Below are positions 38,604-48,347 of a stretch of 64,000 nucleotides of DNA, piece after piece; position 1 is the first letter of the stretch; every line of letters begins with the position of its first letter. This DNA is from Burkholderia sp. (lineage in GTDB: Bacteria; Pseudomonadota; Gammaproteobacteria; Burkholderiales; Burkholderiaceae): contig CP144361.1 in NCBI GenBank assembly GCA_040954445.1, forward strand, positions 1,798,001 through 1,862,000, in the 5' to 3' direction. A program made the position numbers and the translations under genes. Below the pieces are notes generated by a model that made no database searches, was not told the origin of the DNA, and was given only the letters and a program-made list of their open reading frames with translations.

Positions 38604-38695
38604 ATCTTCAATCTGTTCGTATCGCCTAAAATTATACCTTTTGATGCAATTGCATCAAAAGGTATAATTTTAGGCGATACGAACAGATTGAAGAT
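38604..38695. repeat. Perfect 92-bp palindrome without spacer
   Basis: Each 46-bp arm runs from ATCTTCAATCTGTTCGTATC through GCCTAAAATTATACC to TTTTGATGCAA, and the centre is GCAA|TTGC. The outer part of each arm is the subterminal IS sequence (CGTATCGCCTAAAATTATACC), so the IS end has been inverted and duplicated. It lies 11 bp beyond the 3' end of tRNA-Asn. Confidence 0.95.
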
Positions 38696-38706
38696 CAATA
38701 GCGTTT

Positions 38707-38782
38707 TGGCTCCCCGACCTGGGCTCGAACCAGGGACCTACGGATTAACAGTCCGACGCTCTACCAACTGAGCTATCGAGGA
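38707..38782 (-). tRNA. tRNA-Asn (GTT)
   Basis: The complement starts TCCTCGATAGCTCAGTTGGT and ends GTCGGGGAGCCA with encoded CCA. The anticodon loop CTGTTAA gives GTT. All stems pair. The 92-bp palindrome lies just downstream and may serve as terminator. Confidence 0.97.
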
Positions 38783-38842
38783 ACACACAGCATAAAACAT
38801 GAATTATGTTGTTCTATAATAAAAATGTCAATTTTTTCGCGC

Positions 38843-38906
38843 ATTTCTGCAACAACGCCCCGTCGCCGCCATGGCGTCCTCGCGCTCGATTTATGCAACA
38901 ACGCCG
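38843..38906. mobile_element. IS903-like end fragments
   Basis: TTCTGCAACAACGCC ends near 38859, and a second right end, CATGGCGTCCTCGCGCTCGA through CAACAACGCC, ends at 38906. Neither has transposase sequence. Confidence 0.75.
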
Positions 38907-38947
38907 CGAGAATAGTCAACCGGCGTCAGTGGACTCGCCGGGTGCGA

Positions 38948-39271
38948 TCAGCGCTCGAGTAGGTACAACTTCTCCTGCACGTCTTTCCATTCGTCGGCGT
39001 CGCCTGGAGCGGGCTTGGTTTTAGTGATCGACGGCCACAGCTTGGCTAGCTCAGCATTGAGCAGCGTGAATTGCTGCTGGTCGCCTGGAACGTCTTCCTC
39101 GGCATAGATCGCGTTGGTCGGGCACTCGGCCACGCACACGGCGCAGTCGATGCATTCGTCCGGGTCGATCGCAAGAAAATTGGGACCTTCACGGAAGCAA
39201 TCCACCGGGCACACATCAACGCAATCAGTATACTTGCACTTGATGCAGCCTTCGGTCACAACGTGAGTCAT
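38948..39271 (-). CDS. fdxA: 7Fe-8S ferredoxin FdxA
   Basis: The 107-residue electron carrier starts [26 protein letters not shown]. Cys9, Cys17 and Cys50 fit the [3Fe-4S] cluster, and Cys21, Cys40, Cys43 and Cys46 the [4Fe-4S] cluster, as in Azotobacter ferredoxin I. The long C-terminal tail ([15 protein letters not shown]) is typical of this family. The frame is intact. An IS tip bearing a MITE lies about 55 bp upstream of the start and may affect its promoter. The usual neighbour coaD is not present. Confidence 0.95.
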   Translation of the reverse strand: MTHVVTEGCIKCKYTDCVDVCPVDCFREGPNFLAIDPDECIDCAVCVAECPTNAIYAEEDVPGDQQQFTLLNAELAKLWPSITKTKPAPGDADEWKDVQEKLYLLER

Positions 39272-39327
39272 TCAAAATGCTCCTGCTTGTCGATTATCTG
39301 TGTGGGTAGGCTTTGCGCTAAATATGC

Positions 39328-39592
39328 GGGTTGTTGCATATTGGTCCACAATTCGTGATCTTGAAATTAAAAAATCGGCCCTTATGTGAGGGGTATAGAA
39401 CAACGAGGTATGAGGGCCGATTTTTTAATTTCAAGATCACGAATTGTGGACCAATAAATTAAGCATGAGGACGCAATGGCGTCGACGGACATAATTTCAG
39501 GCGATACGAACAAATTGCGGGTGAGCGAGGTCCGGCCCCCATGCGGTTAATGACGGTCGAGGCGAATGGAAACCTCGCGATCGCCTGCGAGT
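39328..39592 (-). mobile_element. IS903-like right-end fragment split by a MITE
   Basis: GGGTTGTTGCATA at 39328-39340 is the IS tip. It continues after the MITE as TAAATTAAGCATGAGGACGC to 39592. The MITE sits exactly at the TA inside the terminal repeat. Confidence 0.85.
39341..39454. mobile_element. IS630-type MITE (114 bp) inside an IS903 end
   Basis: The arms start TTGGTCCACAATTCGTGATC and continue TTGAAATTAAAAAATCGGCCC, mirrored exactly at the right side. TA is duplicated at 39339-39340 and 39455-39456. It is the most symmetrical MITE here, with about 49-bp arms. Confidence 0.95.
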
Positions 39593-40013
39593 GGTGTTGT
39601 TGCATAAATCTGCTGAGAGCCGGTGACGTTTACACGCAATAGTCAGGGCGAGCCCGCTGCCATGAACGGGAAAATGGCCGATTTGAGCGCAAACATTTCC
39701 GATTCGCGATAAGTCATCACGCCTAGCGTAGAGTGCCCTGTCGCTCAGCCGCTCGCATGCTACACATAACGCGCCAAAAGGATGACTCTGGCACTTTGAA
39801 ATTCTTATGCGTCAAGAAGATGCGCAGGGACATATACAAGACATGTGGGCCAAAGGCACACGCTACCGTGTCAGGAATGGGACGGTCTATACACGGGCCT
39901 GATCCACCGGGGAACGTGACGATAGGCATAGATGAAGTTGTCCTTGCCAGAATGCCAGGGGCCTATACCTATGCGTGCTTGGCCGCTTCTGTACGGCGAT
40001 ATGCTGATTTTTG
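39593..40013 (+). mobile_element. Degenerate IS903-like remnant (older subfamily)
   Basis: The left end reads GGTGTTGTTGCATAAATCTG, then AGAGCCGGTGACG. Transposase pieces appear after 39820 (MRRDIYKTCGPKAHATVSGM). A segment of about 150 bp before them is unlike the main IS; part of it (39770-39812) is repeated inverted at 18305-18350. Confidence 0.7.
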
Positions 40014-40598
40014 ATCAAAAATACGTGAACTTTACTCAAGCTGCATAAAAAATTGGTTTGTGCATGAAATAGCGAGCGACACGCTTTGGTGATTTCTGGA
40101 GACGACGTAGATGCCTGATGACGGTTTTTTTGAGATGCCCCTTGGTTCGCGCAGAAGCCTGCTTCGTCACGTTCTCTTTCAGATCTGCGTTTAGCATCTC
40201 GTCTGGATTGAGCTCCGGACTATACGAGGGCAGATAGAACATCTCGATTTTGTCGACATGCTCGACCAACCACGCCTTGACCGACTTGGTGTGATAGACT
40301 TTCAGGTTGTCGAGAATCAGAAATATTTTCTTGCTGCGCATGTCTTTGATCAGTCTCTTCAGGAAGTCGAGCAGGATGTCTGCGTTTATAGCGCCTTCGA
40401 ATACTTTCCAGCGCACCTGGCCACGGTTTGTCACCGTCGACATCACCGACAGGCGTTCGCGTCGGCTCGCCACGCACCGCTCGGGTATCTTGCCCATTGG
40501 GTGCGCGTAAGGGGCGGCTTCGCACATCATCTGAGCGCAGCCCTGTTTCGTCGCCCCACTGGATCTCCGCGCCTTCAGACATAACCCGGCGCAAAATC
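40014..40598 (-). pseudogene. IS630-family transposase, catalytic half
   Basis: The complement from about 40500 to 40036 encodes RWKVFEGAINADILLDFLKRL, FLILDNLKVYHTKSVKAWL and FYLPSYSPELNPDEMLNADL, then KRVARYFMHKPIFYAA and stop. This is the best C-terminal half in the window. The terminal repeat TTGATCAAAAATACGTGAAC lies at 40014-40033. The upstream GDETGL region is in another frame. Confidence 0.85.
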
Positions 40599-41389
40599 GG
40601 CGTTGTTGCATAAATCGAGTGTGAGGATGCAATAGCATCGACGGGCATAATTTCAGGCGATACGAACGGATTGCGGACGAGCGCGGTCCGCCATACGGTT
40701 GATGAGACGCCGACGCGAACGGAGACTTCGGTCGCCTGCGCGTCGATGTGACGCGCCCAGAGACAGTTGCCGGTGAGGGTCTTGAACTGATACATCGCAT
40801 TCTCGGCAAGCGATCGCCGGTGGTAGCCACTGTCTTGCTTCCATTCTCGACGACCGTCACGGGCAATTGCATCAACCGCGCCATTACGCCACGCCGCACC
40901 CGGGCATATCCGCTGGCCAATGAACGGGGCACCCTCGCGTGGCGGAATCGAAGGAATAGCACTGCGTGCAGCAATGGCTGAATGGCATGGCTTGGTGTCG
41001 TAGGCACCATCACCGCCGATGACATCGATTTGTTCTTCGCGTGGAATCTGGTCGAGCAACTTGGCCAGAGCGTCACCGTCAGCCACATTCTGATTCGTCA
41101 TTAGCGCGGCATGCACTTGACCTGTATTCGCGTTGAGCGCGACATAGACCTTCAGACCGGTGCTGTCGACAACCAGATGGATCGGTTCATTGTCACGAAG
41201 GATCGGCAGTTGGACATCAAGCGTTTTTGCCCGGCGACAGAGCGTGGTGTAATTCGGCACCGGCAAGCTCGGGAAGGCCAGATCGCGCAGACTTTGGGTG
41301 AAACCTTGCAGGGCACGCAAGGTCAGTCGATAGACGGTCTTCACGCCAAGTTAATACCTGAATCAGCGTATCCGCTGTATAGACGCGGG
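40599..41389 (-). mobile_element. IS903-like copy 17, truncated
   Basis: The right end is at 40599. The transposase has an internal deletion near 41142 (about 60 bp around GEWKVRQHGYSKRRTW), a frameshift near 40707 and loses its N-terminus at 41389, where copy 18 starts. Confidence 0.9.
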
Positions 41390-42518
41390 GGCGTTGTTGC
41401 ATAAATCGAGCGAGATCCGTTGACGCTTATGCGCAACGGTCGCGGGGCCAGCCCCCTATCAAGTCAGGTTCCAGAGTAACTGCCTAATTCTTGCCAAGAA
41501 AATGCGCAAAGACATACACAAGAAAGGTGAGCCGAAGGCACGCTACCGTGTCAGGAATTGGGCGGCCTATAATGAAGGCCTGATCAACCGGGGGGAACAA
41601 CGTAACAATATGGATAGATGAAGCCGTCCTTGCCAGAATACCCGATGCCATACCCACACGTGGTCGCCCGTGTCTATACGGCGATACGCTGATTCAGGCA
41701 TTACTTGGCGTGAAGACCGTCTATCGGCTGACGTTGCGTGCCCTGCAAGGTTTCACCCAAAGTCTGCGCGATCTGGCCTTCCCGAGCTTGCCGGTGCCGA
41801 ATTACACCACGCTCTGTCGCCGGGCAAAAACGCTTGATGTCGAACTGCCGATCCTTCGTGACAATGAACCGATCCATCTGGTTGTCGACAGCACCGGTCT
41901 GAAGGTCTATGGAGAAGGTGAATGGAAGGTGCGCCAGCACAGCTACTCGAAGCGGCGCACGTGGCGTAAAGTCCATCTCGCGCTCAACGGGAATACGGGT
42001 CAAGTCCATGCCGCGCTAATGACGAATCAGAATGTAGCTGACGGTGACGCTCTGGCCAAGTTGCTCGACCAGATTCCACGCGAAGAACAAATCGATGTCA
42101 TCGGCGGTGACGGTGACTACGACACCAAGCCATGCCATGCGGCCATTGCTGCACGCAGTGCTATTCCTTCGATTCCGCCACGCGAGGGTGCCGTTCATTG
42201 GCCAGCGGATATGCCCGGTGCGGCGTGGCGTAATGGCGCGGTTGATGCAATTGCCCGTGACGGTCGCCGAGAATGGAAGCAAGACAGTGGCTACCACCGG
42301 CGATCGCTTGCCGAGAATGCGATGTATCGGTTCAAGACCCTCACCGGCAACTGTCTCTGGACGCGTGACATCGACGCGCAGGCGACCCCGAGGTCGCCGT
42401 TCGCGTCGGCGTCATCAACCGTATGGCGGACCTCGCTTGTCCGCAATCCGTTCGTATCGCCTGAAATTATGCCCGTCGATACTATTGCATCCTCACACTC
42501 GATTTATGCAACAACGCC
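41390..42518 (+). mobile_element. IS903-like copy 18, transposase inactivated
   Basis: Both ends are present. The ORF is broken by a small insertion near 41592 and a frameshift near 42387 (GCGACCCCGAGG). It shares these late changes and the rare GDGDYDTK with copy 19, which lies inverted on the other side of the HU gene. Confidence 0.94.
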
Positions 42519-42600
42519 ACGCACAAAAGCGTGTCTGAACAATCGAATCCGCTACAAAGACGTACAGCGTCAAGTGAGTGCGCCCAGGTAGGGGCAGCGC

Positions 42601-42626
42601 AAAAACCCGCGAAGAGGCAGGTTTTT
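42601..42626. terminator. Terminator after the HU gene
   Basis: AAAAACCCGC and GCAGGTTTTT pair around GAAGAG, with A and T runs on both sides, 20 bp after the HU stop. Confidence 0.8.
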
Positions 42627-42645
42627 CCATTCACCAACACTGGAC

Positions 42646-42924
42646 TCAGTGCTTATTCACTGCATCCTTGAATGCCTTACCAGGCGTGAATTTGACAGTC
42701 TTGGCCGCCGGAATCTTGATGGTTTCTCCCGTCTTCGGGTTGCGACCGGTACGTTCTGCACGCTTACCTGAGCCGAAGCTGCCGAAGCCGATCAACTGAA
42801 CCGCGTCGCCTTTCGACACAGTCTTCTTGATTACCTCGAGGAGCGTGTCCAGCGTTTCACCGGTTTGAGCCTTGCTGGCACCCGTTTGTGCGGCGACTGC
42901 GTCGATCAGTTCCTGTTTATTCAT
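42646..42924 (-). CDS. hupB: DNA-binding protein HU
   Basis: HU is a small histone-like protein that bends DNA and organises the nucleoid. The 92-residue protein is full length: [20 protein letters not shown], the beta-arm [45 protein letters not shown]. The ATG at 42924 is followed by a normal Burkholderia HU sequence. A bidirectional terminator follows. The gene sits between inverted sister IS copies 18 and 19, about 130 bp and 430 bp away. The symbol hupB is by similarity; hupA is possible. Confidence 0.95.
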   Translation of the reverse strand: MNKQELIDAVAAQTGASKAQTGETLDTLLEVIKKTVSKGDAVQLIGFGSFGSGKRAERTGRNPKTGETIKIPAAKTVKFTPGKAFKDAVNKH

Positions 42925-43357
42925 TAAGGTTCCTTGCTCAAATTAAATTGACACGAACAGCGCGGACGCGTCGATTATACGTGCGCAGGCCGCAGCATCG
43001 TAGTTCGCGGCGACGAGAGGCGCAGTCAAACCGCGCCGCACCCACCAGTACCCGCGGGTGAGCCATGAGGCGCTTCCGCAGTACAGTGCTCGTTATGATA
43101 GCGCAGCGCACGCCCAATAATGAGAAGGGTTTCAAAGATTTTCATCCGGCTTTCGCCGGATCTTCCGACCGTTATCCGCATTTGTGCCGCGTGGCGACCA
43201 GCGTTGTCAAGCGACGCGAGCGGTGCTTCGGAGAGCCGCGACATTGGTTTTTGCCAACGCCAGGTTGGGTGAGGCTTTGATGGCTGCGACCGTATGTTGC
43301 AGCGCATTTACCTGGGCCCTTCGCCGGTTCTGCCGATTGTTTTGTTTCGTATGACAG
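42925..43357. other. Upstream region of the HU gene, with unidentified fragment
   Basis: It should contain the HU promoter. A hairpin ATCCGGC-TTTC-GCCGGAT lies at 43144-43161. On the complement about 43205-43330 can be read as QVNALQHTVAAIKASPNLALAKTNVAALRSTARVA and then stop, which looks like the alanine-rich end of a protein, but I do not recognise it. Confidence 0.4.
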
Positions 43358-44419
43358 GGCGTTGTTGCATAAATCGAGTGTGAGGACGCAATAACATCGA
43401 CGGGCATAATTTCAGGCGATACGAACGGATTGCGGACAAGCGAGGTCCGCCATACGGTTGATGACGCCGACGCGAACGGCGACCTCGGGGTCGCCTGCGC
43501 GTCGATGTGACGCGTCCAGAGACAGTTGCCGGTGAGGGTCTTGAACCGATACATCGCATTCTCGGCAAGCGATCGCCGGTGGTAGCCACTGTCTTGCTTC
43601 CATTCTCGGCGACCGTCACGGGCAATTGCATCAACCGCGCCATTACGCCACGCCGCACCGGGCATATCCGCTGGCCAATGAACGGCACCCTCGCGTGGCG
43701 GAATCGAAGGAATAGCACTGCGTGCAGCAATGGCCGCATGGCATGGCTTGGTGTCGTAGTCACCGTCACCGCCGATGACATCGATTTGTTCTTCGCGTGG
43801 AATCTGGTCGAGCAACTTGGCCAGAGCGTCACCGTCAGCTACATTCTGATTCGTCATTAGCGCGGCATGGACTTGACCCGTATTCCCGTTGAGCGCGAGA
43901 TGGACTTTACGCCACGTGCGCCGCTTCGAGTAGCTGTGCTGGCGCACCTTCCATTCACCTTCTCCATAGACCTTCAGACCGGTGCTGTCGACAACCAGAT
44001 GGATCGGTTCATTGTCACGAAGGATCGGCAGTTCGACATCAAGCGTTTTTGCCCGGCGACAGAGCGTGGTGTAATTCGGCACCGGCAAGCTCGGGAAGGC
44101 CAGATCGCGCAGACTTTGTGGGTGAAACCTTGCAGGGCGCGCAACGTCCGTCGATAGACGGTCTTCACGTTAAGTAACGCCTGAATCAGCGTATCGCCGT
44201 ATAGACACGGGCGACCACGTGTGGGTATGGCATCGGGTATTCTGGCAAGGACGGTTTCATCTATCCATATTATTATGTTCCCCCGGTTGATCAGATTTTC
44301 ATTATAGGCCACCCAGTTCCTGACACGGTAGCGTGCGCCTTCGGCTCACATGTCTTGCGTATGTCCCTGCCTATTTTTTTGGCAAAAATCGGGAGTTTAC
44401 GCCGGCATCTGACTTGTTA
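43358..44419 (-). mobile_element. IS903-like copy 19, inverted sister of copy 18
   Basis: The right end is at 43358. The transposase has the same C-terminal frameshift as copy 18 and another near 44118. The left terminal repeat is missing; the element ends at GACTTGT before a TA palindrome at 44420. Confidence 0.93.
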
Positions 44420-44449
44420 TTGCTTCGAAATTCACGAATTTCGAAGCAA
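44420..44449. repeat. 30-bp TA-flanked palindrome
   Basis: TTGCTTCGAAATTC and GAATTTCGAAGCAA flank AC between TA 44418-44419 and TA 44450-44451. It is a longer variant of the 22-bp palindromes with different inner sequence. Confidence 0.8.
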
Positions 44450-44454
44450 TAACC

Positions 44455-44490
44455 AGCGGTGTGTTGCACTTTACTCTTGAAACCGCCCCC
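44455..44490. repeat. Dispersed repeat, IS-end-like (copy b)
   Basis: The sequence GTGTGTTGCACTTTACTCTT then GAAACCGCCC is the inverse of the repeat at 32158-32190. It may be the end of a lost IS (an IS30-type end is a guess). Confidence 0.5.
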
Positions 44491-44626
44491 CTTGTCCATA
44501 TATGCCATCCCTATCCAAACCAGCGTCTGATCGTCATGACTCAAGGTAAGAGCCGTATGCGGTAATTCCGCACGTACTGACCTGTGGAGCGGATCAATAG
44601 CGTTCCTACTCTGACGTTTGGATGAT

Positions 44627-44668
44627 GCATTTTACCCCAAAATCTGTATCTAGAAAAACCGGAGCCGC
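44627..44668. repeat. Dispersed leader-type repeat (copy c), upstream of ugd
   Basis: GCATTTTACCCCAAAATCTG then TATCTAGAAAAACCGGAGCC matches, inverted, the copies at 27328, 36882 and 54224. It ends 24 bp before the ugd start. Confidence 0.65.
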
Positions 44669-44691
44669 TGCAGCGCATTACCGGGAAACCT

Positions 44692-46089
44692 ATGAAAATT
44701 ACCATCATCGGCAACGGCTACGTCGGTCTCGTCACGGGTGCCTGTCTCGCCGAGATCGGCCACGACGTTTTTTGTCTCGACGTTGATCCGCGCAAGATCG
44801 AGATCCTTAACCAGGGTGGGATCCCGGTCCACGAACCCGGCCTCAAGGAAATTATCGCGCGCACGCGCGCGACCGGTCGGATCACCTTCTCGACCGACGT
44901 CGAGGCCAGCGTCGCGCATGGCGAGATCCAGTTCATCGCGGTGGGCACGCCGCCCGACGAGGACGGCTCGGCTGATCTGCAATACGTGCTCGAGGCGGCC
45001 CGCAATATCGGTCGCTACATGACCGATGCGAAGCTGATCGTCGACAAGTCGACCGTGCCGGTCGGTACCGCCCTGCGTGTGCATGGCGTGGTTTCCGAAG
45101 CACTCGCTGCGCGAGGGCTCGGCAACAGTCCTGCGCATTGTTTTTCGGTGGTCTCGAACCCAGAATTCCTGAAGGAAGGCGCGGCCGTCGAGGACTTCAT
45201 GCGCCCAGACCGCATCATCATTGGCGTCAACGACGACGAGGTGGGCAACGTCGCGCGGGAGAAGATGAAGAAACTTTACGCGCCCTTTAACCGTAATCAT
45301 GAGCGAACCATCAATATGGACGTGCGCTCGGCTGAATTCACTAAGTACGCCGCCAATGCGATGCTGGCCATGCGCATCTCGTTCATGAACGAGATGTCGA
45401 ACCTGGCCGAGAGCGTGGGTGCCGACATCGAGGCGGTGCGTCGCGGTATCGGCTCCGATCCGCGCATCGGCTATCATTTCCTTTACGCCGGCGTCGGCTA
45501 CGGAGGTTCCTGTTTCCCGAAGGACGTGCAGGCGCTGATCCGTACCGCGGCTGAGAACGGACAGCCGCTGCGGATCCTTAACGCAGTCGAGGCCGTCAAC
45601 CACGCGCAGAAGAGCGTGCTGCTGGCCAAGATTGAGCAGCGCTTCGGCACCAATCTATCCGGGTGCACCTTTGCCGTCTGGGGCTTGGCTTTCAAGCCCA
45701 ATACCGACGACATGCGTGAGGCGCCGAGCCGCATCCTGATTGCCTCACTGCTGGCACGAGGTGCCTTGGTACGCGCCTACGATCCGGTTGCGATCGACGA
45801 GGCGCGCCGCGTGTTCGCGCTCGACCTGGTCGACGATGCCACGCAGGCCAGCCTGACTTTCTTACCAAGCAAGGAAGAAGCCGTCACGGGCGCCGATGCC
45901 CTGGTGGTGGTAACCGAATGGAAGGAATTCAAGAGCCCCGACTTTGGGTATCTGAAGTCGGTGCTCAACGCGCCAGTAATCTTTGATGGGCGCAATCTCT
46001 ACGAACCCGAAGCGATGGCTGCACTCGGAATTGACTACCATGCTATCGGACGTCCGCATGTCGAAGCCCAATCCTCCGAGCGCGGCTGA
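44692..46089 (+). CDS. ugd: UDP-glucose 6-dehydrogenase
   Basis: Ugd oxidises UDP-glucose to UDP-glucuronate with NAD+, feeding exopolysaccharide and, in Burkholderia, the L-Ara4N change of lipid A that gives polymyxin resistance. The 465-residue protein has the nucleotide-binding start [35 protein letters not shown], and the catalytic Cys274 in [21 protein letters not shown] lies in the C-terminal domain. It overlaps hldE by 32 bp, so the two are co-transcribed. The gene is intact. Confidence 0.97.
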   Translation: MKITIIGNGYVGLVTGACLAEIGHDVFCLDVDPRKIEILNQGGIPVHEPGLKEIIARTRATGRITFSTDVEASVAHGEIQFIAVGTPPDEDGSADLQYVLEAARNIGRYMTDAKLIVDKSTVPVGTALRVHGVVSEALAARGLGNSPAHCFSVVSNPEFLKEGAAVEDFMRPDRIIIGVNDDEVGNVAREKMKKLYAPFNRNHERTINMDVRSAEFTKYAANAMLAMRISFMNEMSNLAESVGADIEAVRRGIGSDPRIGYHFLYAGVGYGGSCFPKDVQALIRTAAENGQPLRILNAVEAVNHAQKSVLLAKIEQRFGTNLSGCTFAVWGLAFKPNTDDMREAPSRILIASLLARGALVRAYDPVAIDEARRVFALDLVDDATQASLTFLPSKEEAVTGADALVVVTEWKEFKSPDFGYLKSVLNAPVIFDGRNLYEPEAMAALGIDYHAIGRPHVEAQSSERG

Positions 46090-47032
46090 GGCCGACGCCA
46101 GCTGCGCGACGGTGCCGCGCGAGCGGCTCGCCGCATCGCGCGTGCTCGTGGTTGGCGACGTGATACTCGACCGCTACTGGTTCGGCAAAGTTAACCGGAT
46201 CTCGCCCGAGGCACCGGTTCCGGTAGTGCACGTGCAGCGGCAGGAGGAGAGGCTCGGTGGCGCGGCCAACGTAGCCCGAAATATCGTCACGCTCGGCGCG
46301 AACGCAGGCTTGCTCTGCGTCGTCGGTACCGATGAACCAGGCGAGCGCATCGTCCGCCTGCTCAGCGAGAGCGGCGTGGAAACCCATCTCGAGCGCGACG
46401 CGCAACTGTCCACCACCATCAAGTTGCGCGTGCTAGCCCAACAGCAGTTGCTGCGCGTCGATTTTGAAGCCTCGCCCCAGCACGAGGTGCTGCTGGCTGG
46501 GCTGGCGCGCTTCGACACGCTGCTGCCTTCGTACAGCATGGTACTGATGTCCGACTATGCCAAGGGCGGGCTAACACACGTCACGACCATGATCCCCAAG
46601 GCACGCGCGGCGGGTTTGCCGGTTTTGGTCGATCCAAAGGGCACCAATTGGGCGCGCTACTGCGGCGCCTCGCTGATCACGCCGAACCACGTCGAACTGC
46701 GCGAGGTGGTGGGCGGCTGGCATTCCGAGGACGACCTGCGCGCGCGGGTGCGCGAGTTGCGCGCCTCGTTGGCGCTCGATGCACTGCTGCTGACGCGCTC
46801 GGAAGAGGGCATGACGCTGTTCTCCAATGCCGGAGAGCTGAACGTGCCTGCGCTCGCGCGCGAGGTGTTCGATGTCTCCGGTGCGGGCGACACGGTGATT
46901 GCCACCGTCGCGGCCATGCTTGGCGCGGGGCTCTCGCTCGACGCGGCCGTGATACTGGCCAATCGTGCGGCGGGCATCGTGGTCGGCAAGCTCGGCACGG
47001 CCACCGTCGAATATGGCGAACTGTTCAACTGA
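46058..47032 (+). CDS. hldE: D-glycero-beta-D-manno-heptose-7-phosphate kinase (HldE domain I)
   Basis: The 324-residue ribokinase-family enzyme phosphorylates heptose 7-phosphate at C1 in ADP-heptose synthesis for the lipopolysaccharide core. Motifs are [20 protein letters not shown] (67-75), [10 protein letters not shown] and the ATP/catalytic DVSGAGDTV near residues 271-279. As in other Burkholderia (rfaE), only the kinase domain is present, without the adenylyltransferase domain. The start at 46058 ([12 protein letters not shown]) is chosen from family alignment memory; ATGs at 45983 and 46040 are further inside ugd. hldD, the usual next gene, is missing and an IS tip starts 38 bp after the stop. 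Confidence 0.93.
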   Translation: MSKPNPPSAAEADASCATVPRERLAASRVLVVGDVILDRYWFGKVNRISPEAPVPVVHVQRQEERLGGAANVARNIVTLGANAGLLCVVGTDEPGERIVRLLSESGVETHLERDAQLSTTIKLRVLAQQQLLRVDFEASPQHEVLLAGLARFDTLLPSYSMVLMSDYAKGGLTHVTTMIPKARAAGLPVLVDPKGTNWARYCGASLITPNHVELREVVGGWHSEDDLRARVRELRASLALDALLLTRSEEGMTLFSNAGELNVPALAREVFDVSGAGDTVIATVAAMLGAGLSLDAAVILANRAAGIVVGKLGTATVEYGELFN

Positions 47033-47069
47033 GCATTGCGCGCGCCATGTGCCGTTTCGTACTTCTATC

Positions 47070-47115
47070 GGAGTTGTTGCATAAATCGAGCGTGAAGACT
47101 CAATGGCATCGACGG
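47070..47115 (-). mobile_element. Solo IS903-like right tip
   Basis: GGAGTTGTTGCATAAATCGA through CAATGGCATCGACGG, cut at once by copy 20. Confidence 0.85.
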
Positions 47116-48204
47116 GGCGTTGTTGCATAAATCGAGCGAGATCCGTTGAAGTTTACGCGCAACGGTCGCGGGGCCAGCCCCCTATCAAGTCAGATTCCAG
47201 AGTAACTGCCTAATTTTTGTCAGGAAAAAGCACAAGGACATACACAAGACAGGTGAGCCGAAGACACGCTACCGTGTCAGGAATTGGGCGGCCTATAATG
47301 AAGGCCTGATCAACCGGGGGAACGTGACGATATGGATAGATGAAGCTGTCCTTGCCAGAATACCCGACGCCATACCCACAGGTGGTCGCCCATCTATACC
47401 GGTGATACGCCTGATTCAGGCATTACTTGGCGTGAAGACCATCTATCGACTGACGTTGCGCGCCCTGCAAGGTTTTTCACCCAAAGTCTGCGCGATTGGC
47501 CTTCCCGAGCTTGCCGGTGCCGAATTACACCACGCTCTGTCGCCGGGCAAAAACGCTGGATGTCGAACTGCCGTTCTTTCTCGACAAAGAACCGATGCAT
47601 CTGGATGTCGACAGCACCGGTCTGAAGGTCTATGGCGAAGGTGAGTAGAAGAGGTGCTCCAGCAGGGCTACTCGAAGCGGCGCACGTGGCGTAAAGTCCA
47701 TCTCGCGCTCAACGCAATACGGGTTAAGTGCATGCCGCGCTAATGACGAATCAAAATGTGGCTGACGGTGACGTTCTGGCCAACTTGCTCGACCAAAGTC
47801 CACGCGAAGAACAAAGCGATGTCATCGGCGGTGACGGTGACTACGACACCAAGCCATGCCATGCGGCCATTTCTGCACGGCAGTGCTATTCCTTCAATTC
47901 CGCCACGCAAGGGTGCCGCTCATTGGTCAGCGGATATGCCCAGTGTGGCATGGCGTAATGGCGCGGTTGATGCAATTGCCCGTGACGGTCGTCGAGAATG
48001 GAAGCAAGACAGTGGCCACCACCGGTGATCGCCTGCCGAGAATGCGATGTATCGGTTCAAGACCCTCACCGGAAACTGTCTCTGGGCGCGTCGTCGCAAT
48101 CAACCACATGGCGGATCTCGCTCGTTCGCAATCCGTTCGTATCGCATGAAATTATGCACGTCCGATGCCATGGCGTCCTCACGTTCGATTTATGCAACAA
48201 CGCC
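47116..48204 (+). mobile_element. IS903-like copy 20, transposase inactivated
   Basis: Both ends are present. The ORF is disrupted near 47395, 47475, 47646 (TAG), 47717 and 47880, and the C-terminus has a deletion near 48092. The start codon ATG is changed (AAAAAGCACAAGG). Confidence 0.93.
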
Positions 48205-48318
48205 ATTTTCTTGGCAAAAATTAGGCAGTTACTCTGAAATCTGACTTGATAGGGGGCTGGTCCCGCGACCGTTGCGCGTAAACGTCAACGGATCTCGCTC
48301 CATTTATGCAACAACGCC
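48205..48318 (-). mobile_element. Solo IS903-like left end
   Basis: It begins in the region before the transposase start (TTCTTGGCAAAAATTAGGCA) and ends at CAACAACGCC 48318. There is no coding part beyond it. It lies about 30 bp after the era stop. Confidence 0.88.
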
Positions 48319-48347
48319 CAGTAAACTCGTCAGCGCCATGCGTGTCC

